Below are positions 7,782 to 16,211 of a stretch of 64,000 nt of DNA, piece after piece. Where the stretch lies: positions 1,426,001 to 1,490,000 of the forward strand of contig NZ_JAWMTI010000001.1 in NCBI RefSeq assembly GCF_036959255.1, in the 5' to 3' direction. Under the pieces are notes generated by a model, which worked only from the letters and a program-made list of their open reading frames with translations, did not search any database and was not told the DNA's origin. The stretch's first letter is position 1, and each line of letters starts with the position of its first letter. The translations under genes and the position numbers were made by a program. This DNA is from Olivibacter sp036959255. GTDB taxonomy: Bacteria; Bacteroidota; Bacteroidia; Sphingobacteriales; Sphingobacteriaceae.

Positions 7782-8774
7782 ATGGCAATCTTAGCATTTC
7801 AGAAACCGGATAAAGTTATCATGCAAAAATCCACGGATTTTGACGGAACATTTGAATTTCGACCGTTAGAACCGGGTTTCGGTGTAACCATAGGTAATGC
7901 TCTACGCCGTATTTTGTTATCTTCATTAGAAGGTTATGCAATTACTTCTGTTCGTTTTTCCGGTGTGTCGCATGAATTTTCTACCATCACAGGGGTAGTA
8001 GAAGACGTGACTGAGATTATCCTGAATCTGAAACAAGTGCGTTTCAAGAAAACAGGCGAATCCGGAGATTCAGAAAAGATTTTTGTTGTAATCAACGGTC
8101 AAGATCAATTTAAAGCCGGAGATATTACCAGTCATTCAAACAACTTTACTGTACTCAATCCTGACTTGGTGGTTTGTAATATGGAAAGCTCTGTGACTTT
8201 GGAAGTAGAGTTAACCGTAAACAAAGGCCGGGGTTATGTCAATGCTGAAGAGAATAAAGTTGCCGATGCAGCAGTAGGGGTGATCGCAATTGACTCTATC
8301 TACACACCGATCAAGAATGTAAAGTATACTATCGAGAACTTCCGTGTAGAGCAGAAAACAGATTACGAGAAGCTTTTATTGGATATTTCTACTGATGGTT
8401 CTATCCATCCGGAAGATGCATTGAAAGAAGCTGCTAAAATCTTAATTCATCACTTTATGTTATTCTCGGATGAGAACATTCTATTAGAATCTCAAACCAA
8501 GGAAGAAACAAAAGAGGTGGATGAGGAGATTTTGCATATGCGTAAGATCTTGAAAACTGAATTAGTAGACTTAGATCTTTCTGTACGTGCATTAAACTGT
8601 TTGAAAGCTGCTGACATCCGTAGCTTAGCTGAACTAGTTTCTTACGATGTAGCAGATATGCTTAAGTTTAGAAACTTCGGTAAAAAATCTCTTACAGAGA
8701 TTCAAGAACTTGTAAAATCTAAAGGTTTGTCCTTCGGTATGAATTTGTCGAAATACAAACTGGATGAAGAATAA
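7782..8774 (+). CDS. rpoA: DNA-directed RNA polymerase subunit alpha
   Basis: 330 aa. The N-terminal dimerisation domain (to about residue 230) contains GFGVTIGNALRRILLSSLEG. The C-terminal domain (about 250-330) contains LSVRALNCLKAADIRSLAEL and FGKKSLTEIQELVKSKGLSF, the DNA- and activator-contacting part. Length is normal. The 83-base spacer before it and the longer 187-base spacer after it are non-coding. Confidence 0.97.
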   Translation: MAILAFQKPDKVIMQKSTDFDGTFEFRPLEPGFGVTIGNALRRILLSSLEGYAITSVRFSGVSHEFSTITGVVEDVTEIILNLKQVRFKKTGESGDSEKIFVVINGQDQFKAGDITSHSNNFTVLNPDLVVCNMESSVTLEVELTVNKGRGYVNAEENKVADAAVGVIAIDSIYTPIKNVKYTIENFRVEQKTDYEKLLLDISTDGSIHPEDALKEAAKILIHHFMLFSDENILLESQTKEETKEVDEEILHMRKILKTELVDLDLSVRALNCLKAADIRSLAELVSYDVADMLKFRNFGKKSLTEIQELVKSKGLSFGMNLSKYKLDEE

Positions 8775-8961
8775 ATAGGAATAATTAAGCGACCTGTTGC
8801 ATAATTCCTCTTGTAAAGTAAAAAGTAAAAGCTTGCCTCCCGTAGGGACGGTAAAAATTAAAAAGGTACGCTTTGTGCCGCATGAAAGATGAGCTGTAAT
8901 GGTTTTTTAATTTTGGCTTTTGACTTTTGAATTAAGAACGGTATGCACAAAACAAAAAACA
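8775..8961 (+). repeat. Heptamer-phased spacer between rpoA and rplQ
   Basis: The right part is four exact 7-nt units, TTTTTAA, TTTTGGC, TTTTGAC and TTTTGAA (8904-8931). The left part (8814-8856) carries the complementary kind, such as TAAAGTA and AAAAGTA. The two arms form a long imperfect inverted repeat around a CCGTAGGGACGG core, so the rplQ leader is probably highly structured. Confidence 0.5.
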
Positions 8962-9780
8962 ATGAGACACGGAAAAAAAATCAATCACTTAGGCCGCACA
9001 GATAGCCATCGTAAGGCCTTATTGTCTAACATGGCTGTATCGCTTATCAAGCATAAGCGAATTGTTACCACTTTGGCGAAAGCAAAGGCGCTTCGCTCTT
9101 ATGTAGAGCCTTTGATTACGAAATCAAAGAACGATACTACACATTCTCGTCGTACGGTATTTAGCTATGTCAAAGACAAGGAAGCGGTAACTATTTTGTT
9201 CCGCGAAATTTCTGAGAAAGTAGCTAGTCGCCCGGGAGGTTACACACGCATCATTAAAATGGAAAATCGTCCAGGTGATAATGCAGAGGTAGCCTTAATC
9301 GAATTAGTAGATTACAATGAGGTATACAGCAAAGGCGAAGCAAAGGTAGAGAAAAAATCTACGCGTCGTCGTGGTGGTGCTAAAAAGAAAGCTACTACAA
9401 AAGCTGATGAGGAGCAAGAAGTGGTAGCTGTTGCTGAGGAAGCCGACAAAGAGGCGACTGAAGCTGAAGCAAAACCTGCGAAGTCAACCAAAAAAGCAGC
9501 GAAGGCGGATGATTTAACGATTATTGAAGGTATTGGACCTAAAATTGCCGAAGTTTTCGTGAAAGCAGGAGTCGCTGGATTTAGCGCCCTCGCAGCGAAG
9601 ACAGCTGACGAGTTAAAAGCAATTCTTACCGAAGCAGGCGATCAGTTCAACACGGCAGTTACGGATACATGGCCTGAGCAAGCAAAATTAGCTGCTGATG
9701 GCAAATTCGATGAGCTGAAGAAGTGGCAAGATGAACTTGATGGCGGCAAAGAGGCGAATGAAGAGACAAAGGAAGACTAA
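8962..9780 (+). CDS. rplQ: 50S ribosomal protein L17 with C-terminal helix-hairpin-helix extension
   Basis: Protein bL17. Residues 1-120 are the normal protein (MRHGKKINHLGRTDSHRKAL, later RPGGYTRIIKMENRPGDNAE). The ORF continues to 272 aa, about twice the common length. The extension has a Lys/Ala/Glu-rich linker (about 125-182), then a helix-hairpin-helix-like motif LTIIEGIGPKIAEVF (185-199) and a Trp-containing helical tail. Start 8962 is chosen because an upstream in-frame start (8920) adds 14 non-homologous residues. Similar tails are known to me on some Bacteroidota ribosomal proteins, so it is probably lineage-specific, not a recent fusion. Confidence 0.93.
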   Translation: MRHGKKINHLGRTDSHRKALLSNMAVSLIKHKRIVTTLAKAKALRSYVEPLITKSKNDTTHSRRTVFSYVKDKEAVTILFREISEKVASRPGGYTRIIKMENRPGDNAEVALIELVDYNEVYSKGEAKVEKKSTRRRGGAKKKATTKADEEQEVVAVAEEADKEATEAEAKPAKSTKKAAKADDLTIIEGIGPKIAEVFVKAGVAGFSALAAKTADELKAILTEAGDQFNTAVTDTWPEQAKLAADGKFDELKKWQDELDGGKEANEETKED

Positions 9781-9802
9781 ATTTCTTTTCTTCTAAAACA
9801 AG

Positions 9803-9838
9803 AATCCCCTACTGATCAGTGGGGGATTTTTTATTTAC
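9803..9838 (+). terminator. Intrinsic terminator after rplQ
   Basis: AATCCCC and GGGGATT arms around the palindrome ACTGATCAGT, followed by a T-run. It closes the ribosomal protein block. Confidence 0.85.
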
Positions 9839-9870
9839 CTTTATTCCATCCATGATTAAATAATGTTGTC

Positions 9871-11064
9871 ATGTTAAGATCCACTGAAGATTTCGAGTTA
9901 TTGTTTACGGAGAGTCTCAAGCAGCTTCGTTTTGTTAAATTAACATTGGGCCATTACCAAGGAAAGGAAGATCAGCTTAAACAGATCCATGTGCGGGAAA
10001 TTCATCTTAAAGGTGGAATTAAATTGACCTTTACCTACCGATATCAAACAAGAGATATCGTTAAAAACCTTACCAGGGAGGCCGGTATAGAATTGATTAA
10101 ATCCTATTTAAGGGATGGCTTTAAGGCGGCCACCTTGTTTACTTTGGACCATAACATCGTATGGACACAAAGGAAAAATGGCACGATTACCCTGCGTAAA
10201 GAGAAAGCTACGATCAAAGAGGTCCCAAACTTGTCGCACGATAAACAAAAGAATAGGCTTATACAAGCCCATGTAGAAAAGCATTATTTACAGGCACTAG
10301 GTATACTGGATCGTTCAGGTGTTGTTTACAAAAGTGCACAAGATAAATTCAAACAGATCAATCATTATATAGGATTACTACGACCCTTAATTCAGGAAAT
10401 AGACGCTAAGAACCTGCATAAGGTGGTAGATATGGGATCCGGGAAAGGCTATTTGACCTTTGCGCTTTACGATTACCTCTATCATGTGTTAGGACTGGAA
10501 GGCGTAGAAGTTACCGGGGTCGAATTTCGGGAGGACCTGGTCAGTTTGTGCAATCAAATTGCACTTCAATCGGGATTTACACAATTAAAGTTCCGGCAGG
10601 GAACCATCGTTGACTATCAAGAAGAGTCCATTGATCTATTGGTTGCCTTGCATGCGTGCGATACGGCTACAGATGATGCTATTTATCGAGGTATCAGCGC
10701 AGCGGCTAAACTTATTGTAGTCGCACCCTGCTGCCATAAACAAATCAGACGCCAGCTGGAAGGTGGAAAAATTGCACCTGAAATACAACCTATAACACGA
10801 TTTGGCATCTTTTTAGAACGACAAGCTGAAATGTTGACAGATACGCTAAGGGCATTGATTATGGAGTATTATGGATATAAAATCAAAGTCCTTGAGTTTA
10901 TATCCGATGCACATACACCGAAAAATATATTGATTGTTGCGAGCAAATTAACATCAATCTCAGTAGAGCGTCGAGAACAGATTCTACAGCAGATTAAACA
11001 AACAAAAACTTTTTTTGGTGTGAAAAAACATCATTTGGAACATTTGCTGCAATTGGATGTTTAG
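9871..11064 (+). CDS. SAM-dependent methyltransferase (Methyltransf_32-like)
   Basis: 397 aa. A Rossmann-type class I methyltransferase domain begins near residue 184; motif I is DMGSGKGYLT (187-196). HACDTATDDA (261-270) and VAPCCHK (284-290) follow, a pattern like that of the Methyltransf_32 group (relatives of eukaryotic METTL25/GSTCD). The first 180 residues are not recognised and are rich in charged residues. The substrate is unknown to me; tRNA, rRNA or protein are all possible. It stands alone between the rplQ terminator and dnaK. Confidence 0.75.
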   Translation: MLRSTEDFELLFTESLKQLRFVKLTLGHYQGKEDQLKQIHVREIHLKGGIKLTFTYRYQTRDIVKNLTREAGIELIKSYLRDGFKAATLFTLDHNIVWTQRKNGTITLRKEKATIKEVPNLSHDKQKNRLIQAHVEKHYLQALGILDRSGVVYKSAQDKFKQINHYIGLLRPLIQEIDAKNLHKVVDMGSGKGYLTFALYDYLYHVLGLEGVEVTGVEFREDLVSLCNQIALQSGFTQLKFRQGTIVDYQEESIDLLVALHACDTATDDAIYRGISAAAKLIVVAPCCHKQIRRQLEGGKIAPEIQPITRFGIFLERQAEMLTDTLRALIMEYYGYKIKVLEFISDAHTPKNILIVASKLTSISVERREQILQQIKQTKTFFGVKKHHLEHLLQLDV

Positions 11065-11190
11065 TCAATATCTACCAGGGAGCCTCGTAGAGATGAGATT
11101 AGACTGACATTATGTCTTAATCATGAACTTGGCACAGGCATTGATGATTTGTATGTGAAATAGCAAATTGTAAATATAAACAAATAAGAT

Positions 11191-13107
11191 ATGTCTAAAA
11201 TTATTGGAATTGACTTAGGTACTACCAACTCTTGCGTCGCCGTAATGGAAGGTAACGAGCCGGTAGTTATAGCAAACAACGAAGGTAAACGTACCACCCC
11301 TTCTATTATAGGTTTTGTAGATAATGGCGAGCGCAAAGTGGGAGATCCTGCTAAACGTCAGGCGATTACAAATCCTCAAAAAACTGTTTATTCGATCAAA
11401 CGTTTTATGGGTAGAACGTTTGATGAAGTGACGAAGGAAGCCGCGCGCGTACCTTACAAAGTTGTAAAAGGTGATAACAACACGCCTCGCGTGGAAATTG
11501 GCGATCGTAAATACACGCCTCAAGAACTGTCTGCCATGATTTTGCAGAAAATGAAAAAGACGGCAGAAGATTTTTTGGGTCAAGAGGTAACGGAAGCAGT
11601 TATTACGGTTCCCGCCTACTTTAATGACGCTGAACGTCAAGCAACAAAGGAAGCAGGCGAAATTGCCGGTTTAAGTGTTAAGCGTATTATTAACGAACCT
11701 ACTGCTGCTGCTTTAGCTTATGGTTTAGATAAGGCGCATAAAGACATGAAGATTGTCGTGTTCGACTGCGGTGGTGGTACGCATGATGTTTCTGTTCTTG
11801 AGTTAGGAGACGGTGTATTTGAAGTAAAATCTACAGACGGTGACACACACTTGGGAGGAGATGATTTCGATCAGGTGATTATCGATTGGTTGGTTGAAGA
11901 GTTTAAGAACGACAACGGCGGATTGGATTTAAGTAAAGATGCGATGGCTTTGCAACGTTTGAAAGAAGCCGCAGAGAAGGCAAAAATTGAGCTTTCCAGC
12001 ACATCTTCTACTGAAATCAATTTACCTTATATTACTGCAGATGCCACCGGACCTAAGCACTTAGTACGCAACTTAAGCCGTGCTAAATTCGAGTCTTTGG
12101 CGTCTGACTTGATCAAACGTACGATTGATCCTTGTAAATCGGCCTTGAAGAATGCAGGACTTTCTACCAGTGATATTGATGAAATTATTCTGGTAGGTGG
12201 ATCTACTCGTATCCCCGCGATTCAAGAAGCGGTGAAGAACTTCTTTGGCAAAGAACCTTCTAAAGGTGTTAATCCGGACGAAGTAGTTGCTTTAGGAGCG
12301 GCTATTCAAGGAGGTGTATTAACCGGTGAGGTGAAAGATGTATTGCTGTTAGATGTTACGCCATTGTCCCTAGGTATTGAAACGATGGGTGGTGTGATGA
12401 CGAAGCTGATCGAAGCGAATACAACGATTCCGACGAAGAAGTCAGAAGTATTTTCCACTGCATCCGATAATCAACCTTCGGTAGAGATTCATATTTTACA
12501 AGGCGAGCGCCCTATGGCTGCGCAGAATCGTACCATCGGACGTTTCCACTTAGATGGAATTCCTTCGGCACCTCGTGGAGTGCCTCAAATCGAAGTTACT
12601 TTCGACATTGACGCAAACGGTATTTTGCACGTATCTGCGAAAGATAAAGCAACAGGTAAAGAACAAAAAATCCGTATTGAAGCTTCTTCCGGGTTAAGTG
12701 ATGAAGAGATCAAAAAGATGAAAGCCGATGCCGAAGCGAATGCTGATGCTGATAAAAAAGCAAAAGAAGAGGTTGAAAAATTAAATGCGGCTGATGCACT
12801 TATTTTCTCTACAGAGAAACAGTTGAAAGAATATGGCGATAAAATCGGTGCTGATAAAAAGGCGCCTATTGAAAGCGGTCTTGCTAAATTAAAAGAAGCT
12901 TATGCTGCAAAAGACTTCGCTGCTATAGAAACGGCACAGACTGAATTACAAGCATCTTGGAATGCTGCCTCTGAGGAGATGTATAAAGCTTCACAGGAAG
13001 CTGGTGCACAAGCTGCCCCTCAAGAAGACGCACAACAAGCTGGTAATCCGGCAGACGAGGTGACAGATGTCGACTTCGAAGAAGTAAAAGATGATGATAA
13101 AAAATAG
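11191..13107 (+). CDS. dnaK: Chaperone protein DnaK (Hsp70)
   Basis: 638 aa cytoplasmic Hsp70. The ATPase domain begins IDLGTTNSCVAVMEG, with phosphate-2 motif VFDCGGGTHDVSVLEL (E. coli has DLGGGTFD) and adenosine motif ILVGGSTRIPAIQ. The substrate-binding domain (about 390-505) contains LLLDVTPLSLGIETMGG. The C terminus ends in acidic residues (VDFEEVKDDDKK). No grpE or dnaJ neighbour and no CIRCE-type inverted repeat is visible upstream. A strong terminator follows. Confidence 0.97.
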   Translation: MSKIIGIDLGTTNSCVAVMEGNEPVVIANNEGKRTTPSIIGFVDNGERKVGDPAKRQAITNPQKTVYSIKRFMGRTFDEVTKEAARVPYKVVKGDNNTPRVEIGDRKYTPQELSAMILQKMKKTAEDFLGQEVTEAVITVPAYFNDAERQATKEAGEIAGLSVKRIINEPTAAALAYGLDKAHKDMKIVVFDCGGGTHDVSVLELGDGVFEVKSTDGDTHLGGDDFDQVIIDWLVEEFKNDNGGLDLSKDAMALQRLKEAAEKAKIELSSTSSTEINLPYITADATGPKHLVRNLSRAKFESLASDLIKRTIDPCKSALKNAGLSTSDIDEIILVGGSTRIPAIQEAVKNFFGKEPSKGVNPDEVVALGAAIQGGVLTGEVKDVLLLDVTPLSLGIETMGGVMTKLIEANTTIPTKKSEVFSTASDNQPSVEIHILQGERPMAAQNRTIGRFHLDGIPSAPRGVPQIEVTFDIDANGILHVSAKDKATGKEQKIRIEASSGLSDEEIKKMKADAEANADADKKAKEEVEKLNAADALIFSTEKQLKEYGDKIGADKKAPIESGLAKLKEAYAAKDFAAIETAQTELQASWNAASEEMYKASQEAGAQAAPQEDAQQAGNPADEVTDVDFEEVKDDDKK

Positions 13108-13130
13108 GAATTGTTTTTTAATTTCATAGC

Positions 13131-13162
13131 AAAAGCCGCAATGTATATTGCGGCTTTTTTTA
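13131..13162 (+). terminator. Intrinsic terminator after dnaK
   Basis: AAAAGCCGCAAT and ATTGCGGCTTTT form a perfect stem around a short loop, followed by more T residues. Confidence 0.9.
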
Positions 13163-13180
13163 TGTGTTGTAAAAGTTGAG

Positions 13181-13240
13181 TTATTAGTTGTGAGTTGCCA
13201 GATTGGTATCGGTTGGTAGTTATTGGTTATTCGTTGTGAA
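13181..13240 (+). repeat. Degenerate heptamer repeat tract
   Basis: Three units TTATTAG, TTGTGAG, TTGCCAG (13181-13201), then after 11 bases four more: TTGGTAG, TTATTGG, TTATTCG, TTGTGAA (13213-13240). All fit a 7-base period with fixed leading TT. Confidence 0.7.
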
Positions 13241-13590
13241 GGGTACACAAGCGTTCATAGAAAAAAGTGCTACCTAACGTCTCAACTATTTAACTGCTTA
13301 ACGATGTCGGTTATTGGTCGTGAGTTGCCGGTTGCGCGTGATGAAATCACACGGCGCTGTAGCGCGGAGGGAACAACGGCCTTATGAAATTGAGCGTCAA
13401 AAAGATTTAGAATAGCTCTGGGTAAAAATCATGTGAAGAAGGGGTGGCCTAGCGTGCGGAAGCGGCTCCGCAGGATTGAGCTTTGGGCCTAAATCTTTAG
13501 CGAAAGTACATGGAGCCTTGACTGTTTGGTTCTTTATGGTGAAGCATAAAGAACATAAAAAGAACTTAAAATATTTGCGTCAAGACAAAG
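13213..13590 (+). repeat. Dispersed hairpin repeat, copy A (long form)
   Basis: Together with 13108-13212 this fills the 602-base gap between dnaK and the S9 peptidase gene. It contains an octamer tract CTACCTAA, CGTCTCAA, CTATTTAA, CTGCTTAA (13270-13301), a middle part shared with copy C, and the terminal hairpin GTTCTTTATG (13529-13538), loop GTGAAG, CATAAAGAAC (13545-13554), ending near AATATTTGC. It is nearly the reverse complement of 38731-39078. No gene is evident in the gap. Confidence 0.8.
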
Positions 13591-13709
13591 CTCAGTTTTT
13601 TATATTCGATGTTAGGTATTTCGATCAATTATTGGCATATTGCAGCTATTTTTAGCCACCTAACGTTATTGACCTCGCAAAAGACGGTCTTTCTATTAAA
13701 AGAATATAT

Positions 13710-16136
13710 ATGAAAAAAACATTACTTCACTTTTTACTCTTTACCGCCGTTATTCATGTGCAAGCTCAGGAAGAAAAGGGCTATCAAAGCCCACCTCCTA
13801 GTATACAAGAACTGTTGAATGCACCCAATACACCGGTTGTTCAGTTTAACAAGAGTGGTACAAAGCTTTTGTTACTGCGTGTACCTGGCTATCCTTCCAT
13901 TGAAGACGTCTCACAACCCATTCTTGGGCTAGCTGGTTTACGGATCAACCCGTTGAATAACGCTTCAGCGGTATCGACTACCTATACTTCGATGGCTATT
14001 CAAGAGGTAAATTCAACCAATGAAAAGCTGGTAGAAGGCTTGCCGAAGTCGGCGAAAATTGCTAATATAACCTGGAGTCCGAATGAGCAATATATTGCTT
14101 TTACGAACGCTACAAAAGAAGGTGTTGAATTGTGGCTGGCAGATGTAGAAAAATTGCAAGCAAAAAAAATATGCGATAAATACCTAAATGATGCTTATGG
14201 GCGAACTTTGCAGTGGACGCCGGATGGTAACCAATTATTAGTACAACTACTTGTTGACGCTCGTGGAGCACAGCCGCAGGAGAGCCTGGTTCCCAGCGGA
14301 CCGATTATCCAGGAGAATATCGGTCAGGCTGCACCATCAAGAACCTATCAGAATCTACTGAAGAATCCTTATGATGCGTCGCTTATGGACTATTTCCTAA
14401 CTTCTCAACCTGCCACCGTACGCTTAAACGGTGAAGTGGAGAAAATATTAGCACCAGGCATTTATCAAGATCTAAGTTATTCACCCAACGGCAAATACCT
14501 GTTCGCTCAAAAAATAATACGTCCCTACTCTTATTTGGTTCCTATTGAATCCTTTCCTTTTGAAAATATTATTTACAGTGCCTGGGGCAAAGAGGTAAAA
14601 AAGTTGGCGACATCACCTTTAGCAGAAAATCTTCCCACGGGCTTTGATGCTGTTATCAGTGGAGCACGGGAATATAAATGGCGGGCCGATGCGCCAGCTA
14701 CCTTATACTGGGTAGAAGCACAAGACGGAGGTGATCCTAACAAAGAGCAAGCAATTCGTGATGTGATTTTTGCGTTGAAAGCACCCTTTACTAAAGAAGC
14801 GGTTAAACTGGCTTCTACCAACTTACGCTATCAAAAAATCGAATGGGCGAATAAGCAATATGCCTTGTTAAGGGAAGTGTGGCGGAAAGATCGAAAAGAA
14901 AAGATGACCCTGATCCAACCGGAAACCGGGAAAATCCTAAAAGTTATTGCTGAACGTTCTTCGGAAGACAGTTATACCGATCCGGGTCAGTTTGTTCACG
15001 TTGACGGTCCCTACGACAAACCGGTTCTTTTGTTCGAAAAGGAAACCGAACCCATCGTTTTCAGCATTGGTGTTGGATCTTCCCCCGAAGGCGATCGTCC
15101 CTTTTTAATGAAATGGGGATTATTAAGTAATCGAAAAGACACCTTATTTAAATCGAAAGCACCTTATTACGAAGAGCCACTGTATTTTAATAATAAAGGC
15201 GTTGTCTATATTTCACGCGAATCTGTTGAGCAAGCACCTAATATTTATCGGATTGATTTAAAAAACGGCAATGGGATGTCATTGACGACCTTTCCCGATC
15301 CTTATCCTAGTCTCAAAGGCATTAGCAAGCAGCAATTAATCTATCCCCGTAAAGATGGTGTTAAATTGACGGCTACCTTATATTTACCCAAGGGCTATAC
15401 AAAAGAACAAGGACCGCTACCGGTTTTGATGTGGGCCTATCCCAAAGAGTTTAAAAGTTTAGAAGCTGCAGGGCAAGTAAAAGGTTCGCCTTATCGTTTT
15501 ACAAGACTTGCCTTTCGGTCGCCCGTCTATTGGGTAACACGTGGTTATGCCATTTTAGATCAAACCGATATGCCGATCGTAGGCGAGGGAGCCGAAGAAC
15601 CCAATGACACTTTTATCCAACAAATTCAGGATAATGCCCAAGCAGTTATTGATTATGTTGTTGCCATGGGTATTGCCGATCGAAATAGAATAGCCGTGGG
15701 TGGGCACTCTTACGGTGCCTTTATGACGGCAAACTTATTGGCTCACACAAAACTTTTTGCCGCAGGAATTGCTCGTAGCGGTGCCTATAACCGGACGTTG
15801 ACACCTTTCGGTTTTCAATATGAATCACGGACCTACTGGGAAGCACCGCAGGTTTATTATCAAATGTCGCCTTTTAGTTATGCCGATAAAATAAAAACAC
15901 CTTTGTTAATGACCCACGGCTTGGACGATGAAAATTCAGGTACCTTTCCAATACAAAGTGAAAGACTTTACAACGCTATTAAAGGGCATGGGGGTACGGT
16001 CCGTTTAGTACTGCTTCCAAGGGAATTTCATGGTTATCGGGCGAAAGAATCCGTTATGCATACCTTCTGGGAAATGGATTCTTGGCTTGAAAAATACGTC
16101 AAGAATAGAAAAGAAGTTGAGGAAGAATCGGAATAA
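13710..16136 (+). CDS. Secreted S9 serine peptidase, glutamyl endopeptidase-like
   Basis: 808 aa, prolyl oligopeptidase family. It begins with a signal peptide, MKKTLLHFLLFTAVIHVQAQ. A beta-propeller-like N-terminal region precedes an alpha/beta-hydrolase domain with nucleophile S667 (GGHSYGAFM), D739 or D740 (HGLDDENSG) and H774 (REFHGYRA). The overall pattern is closest to the S9D group that includes plant chloroplast glutamyl endopeptidase; this sub-assignment is inference. Probably periplasmic. It follows repeat copy A and precedes the HerA-like gene without overlap. Confidence 0.85.
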   Translation: MKKTLLHFLLFTAVIHVQAQEEKGYQSPPPSIQELLNAPNTPVVQFNKSGTKLLLLRVPGYPSIEDVSQPILGLAGLRINPLNNASAVSTTYTSMAIQEVNSTNEKLVEGLPKSAKIANITWSPNEQYIAFTNATKEGVELWLADVEKLQAKKICDKYLNDAYGRTLQWTPDGNQLLVQLLVDARGAQPQESLVPSGPIIQENIGQAAPSRTYQNLLKNPYDASLMDYFLTSQPATVRLNGEVEKILAPGIYQDLSYSPNGKYLFAQKIIRPYSYLVPIESFPFENIIYSAWGKEVKKLATSPLAENLPTGFDAVISGAREYKWRADAPATLYWVEAQDGGDPNKEQAIRDVIFALKAPFTKEAVKLASTNLRYQKIEWANKQYALLREVWRKDRKEKMTLIQPETGKILKVIAERSSEDSYTDPGQFVHVDGPYDKPVLLFEKETEPIVFSIGVGSSPEGDRPFLMKWGLLSNRKDTLFKSKAPYYEEPLYFNNKGVVYISRESVEQAPNIYRIDLKNGNGMSLTTFPDPYPSLKGISKQQLIYPRKDGVKLTATLYLPKGYTKEQGPLPVLMWAYPKEFKSLEAAGQVKGSPYRFTRLAFRSPVYWVTRGYAILDQTDMPIVGEGAEEPNDTFIQQIQDNAQAVIDYVVAMGIADRNRIAVGGHSYGAFMTANLLAHTKLFAAGIARSGAYNRTLTPFGFQYESRTYWEAPQVYYQMSPFSYADKIKTPLLMTHGLDDENSGTFPIQSERLYNAIKGHGGTVRLVLLPREFHGYRAKESVMHTFWEMDSWLEKYVKNRKEVEEESE

Positions 16137-16211
16137 TTATTGCATGAGGGAGGTAGCCGATTTTGTAAGCAATAAAAATTGCGTAATTTGCATCGGCTTA
16201 AATTATTAAAT

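Noticed and set aside
11128..11148. Sigma-54-like sequence (TTGGCAC-N5-TTGA) before dnaK
   Set aside because: The -12 element has GA in place of the essential GC, and dnaK is not usually sigma-54 dependent; it is likely chance.
11215..11640. 141-codon minus ORF inside dnaK
   Set aside because: It is a shadow of the strongly coding dnaK frame and has no recognisable protein features.
13213..13590. CRISPR-like array
   Set aside because: The octamer and heptamer units are degenerate and have no spacers of regular length.
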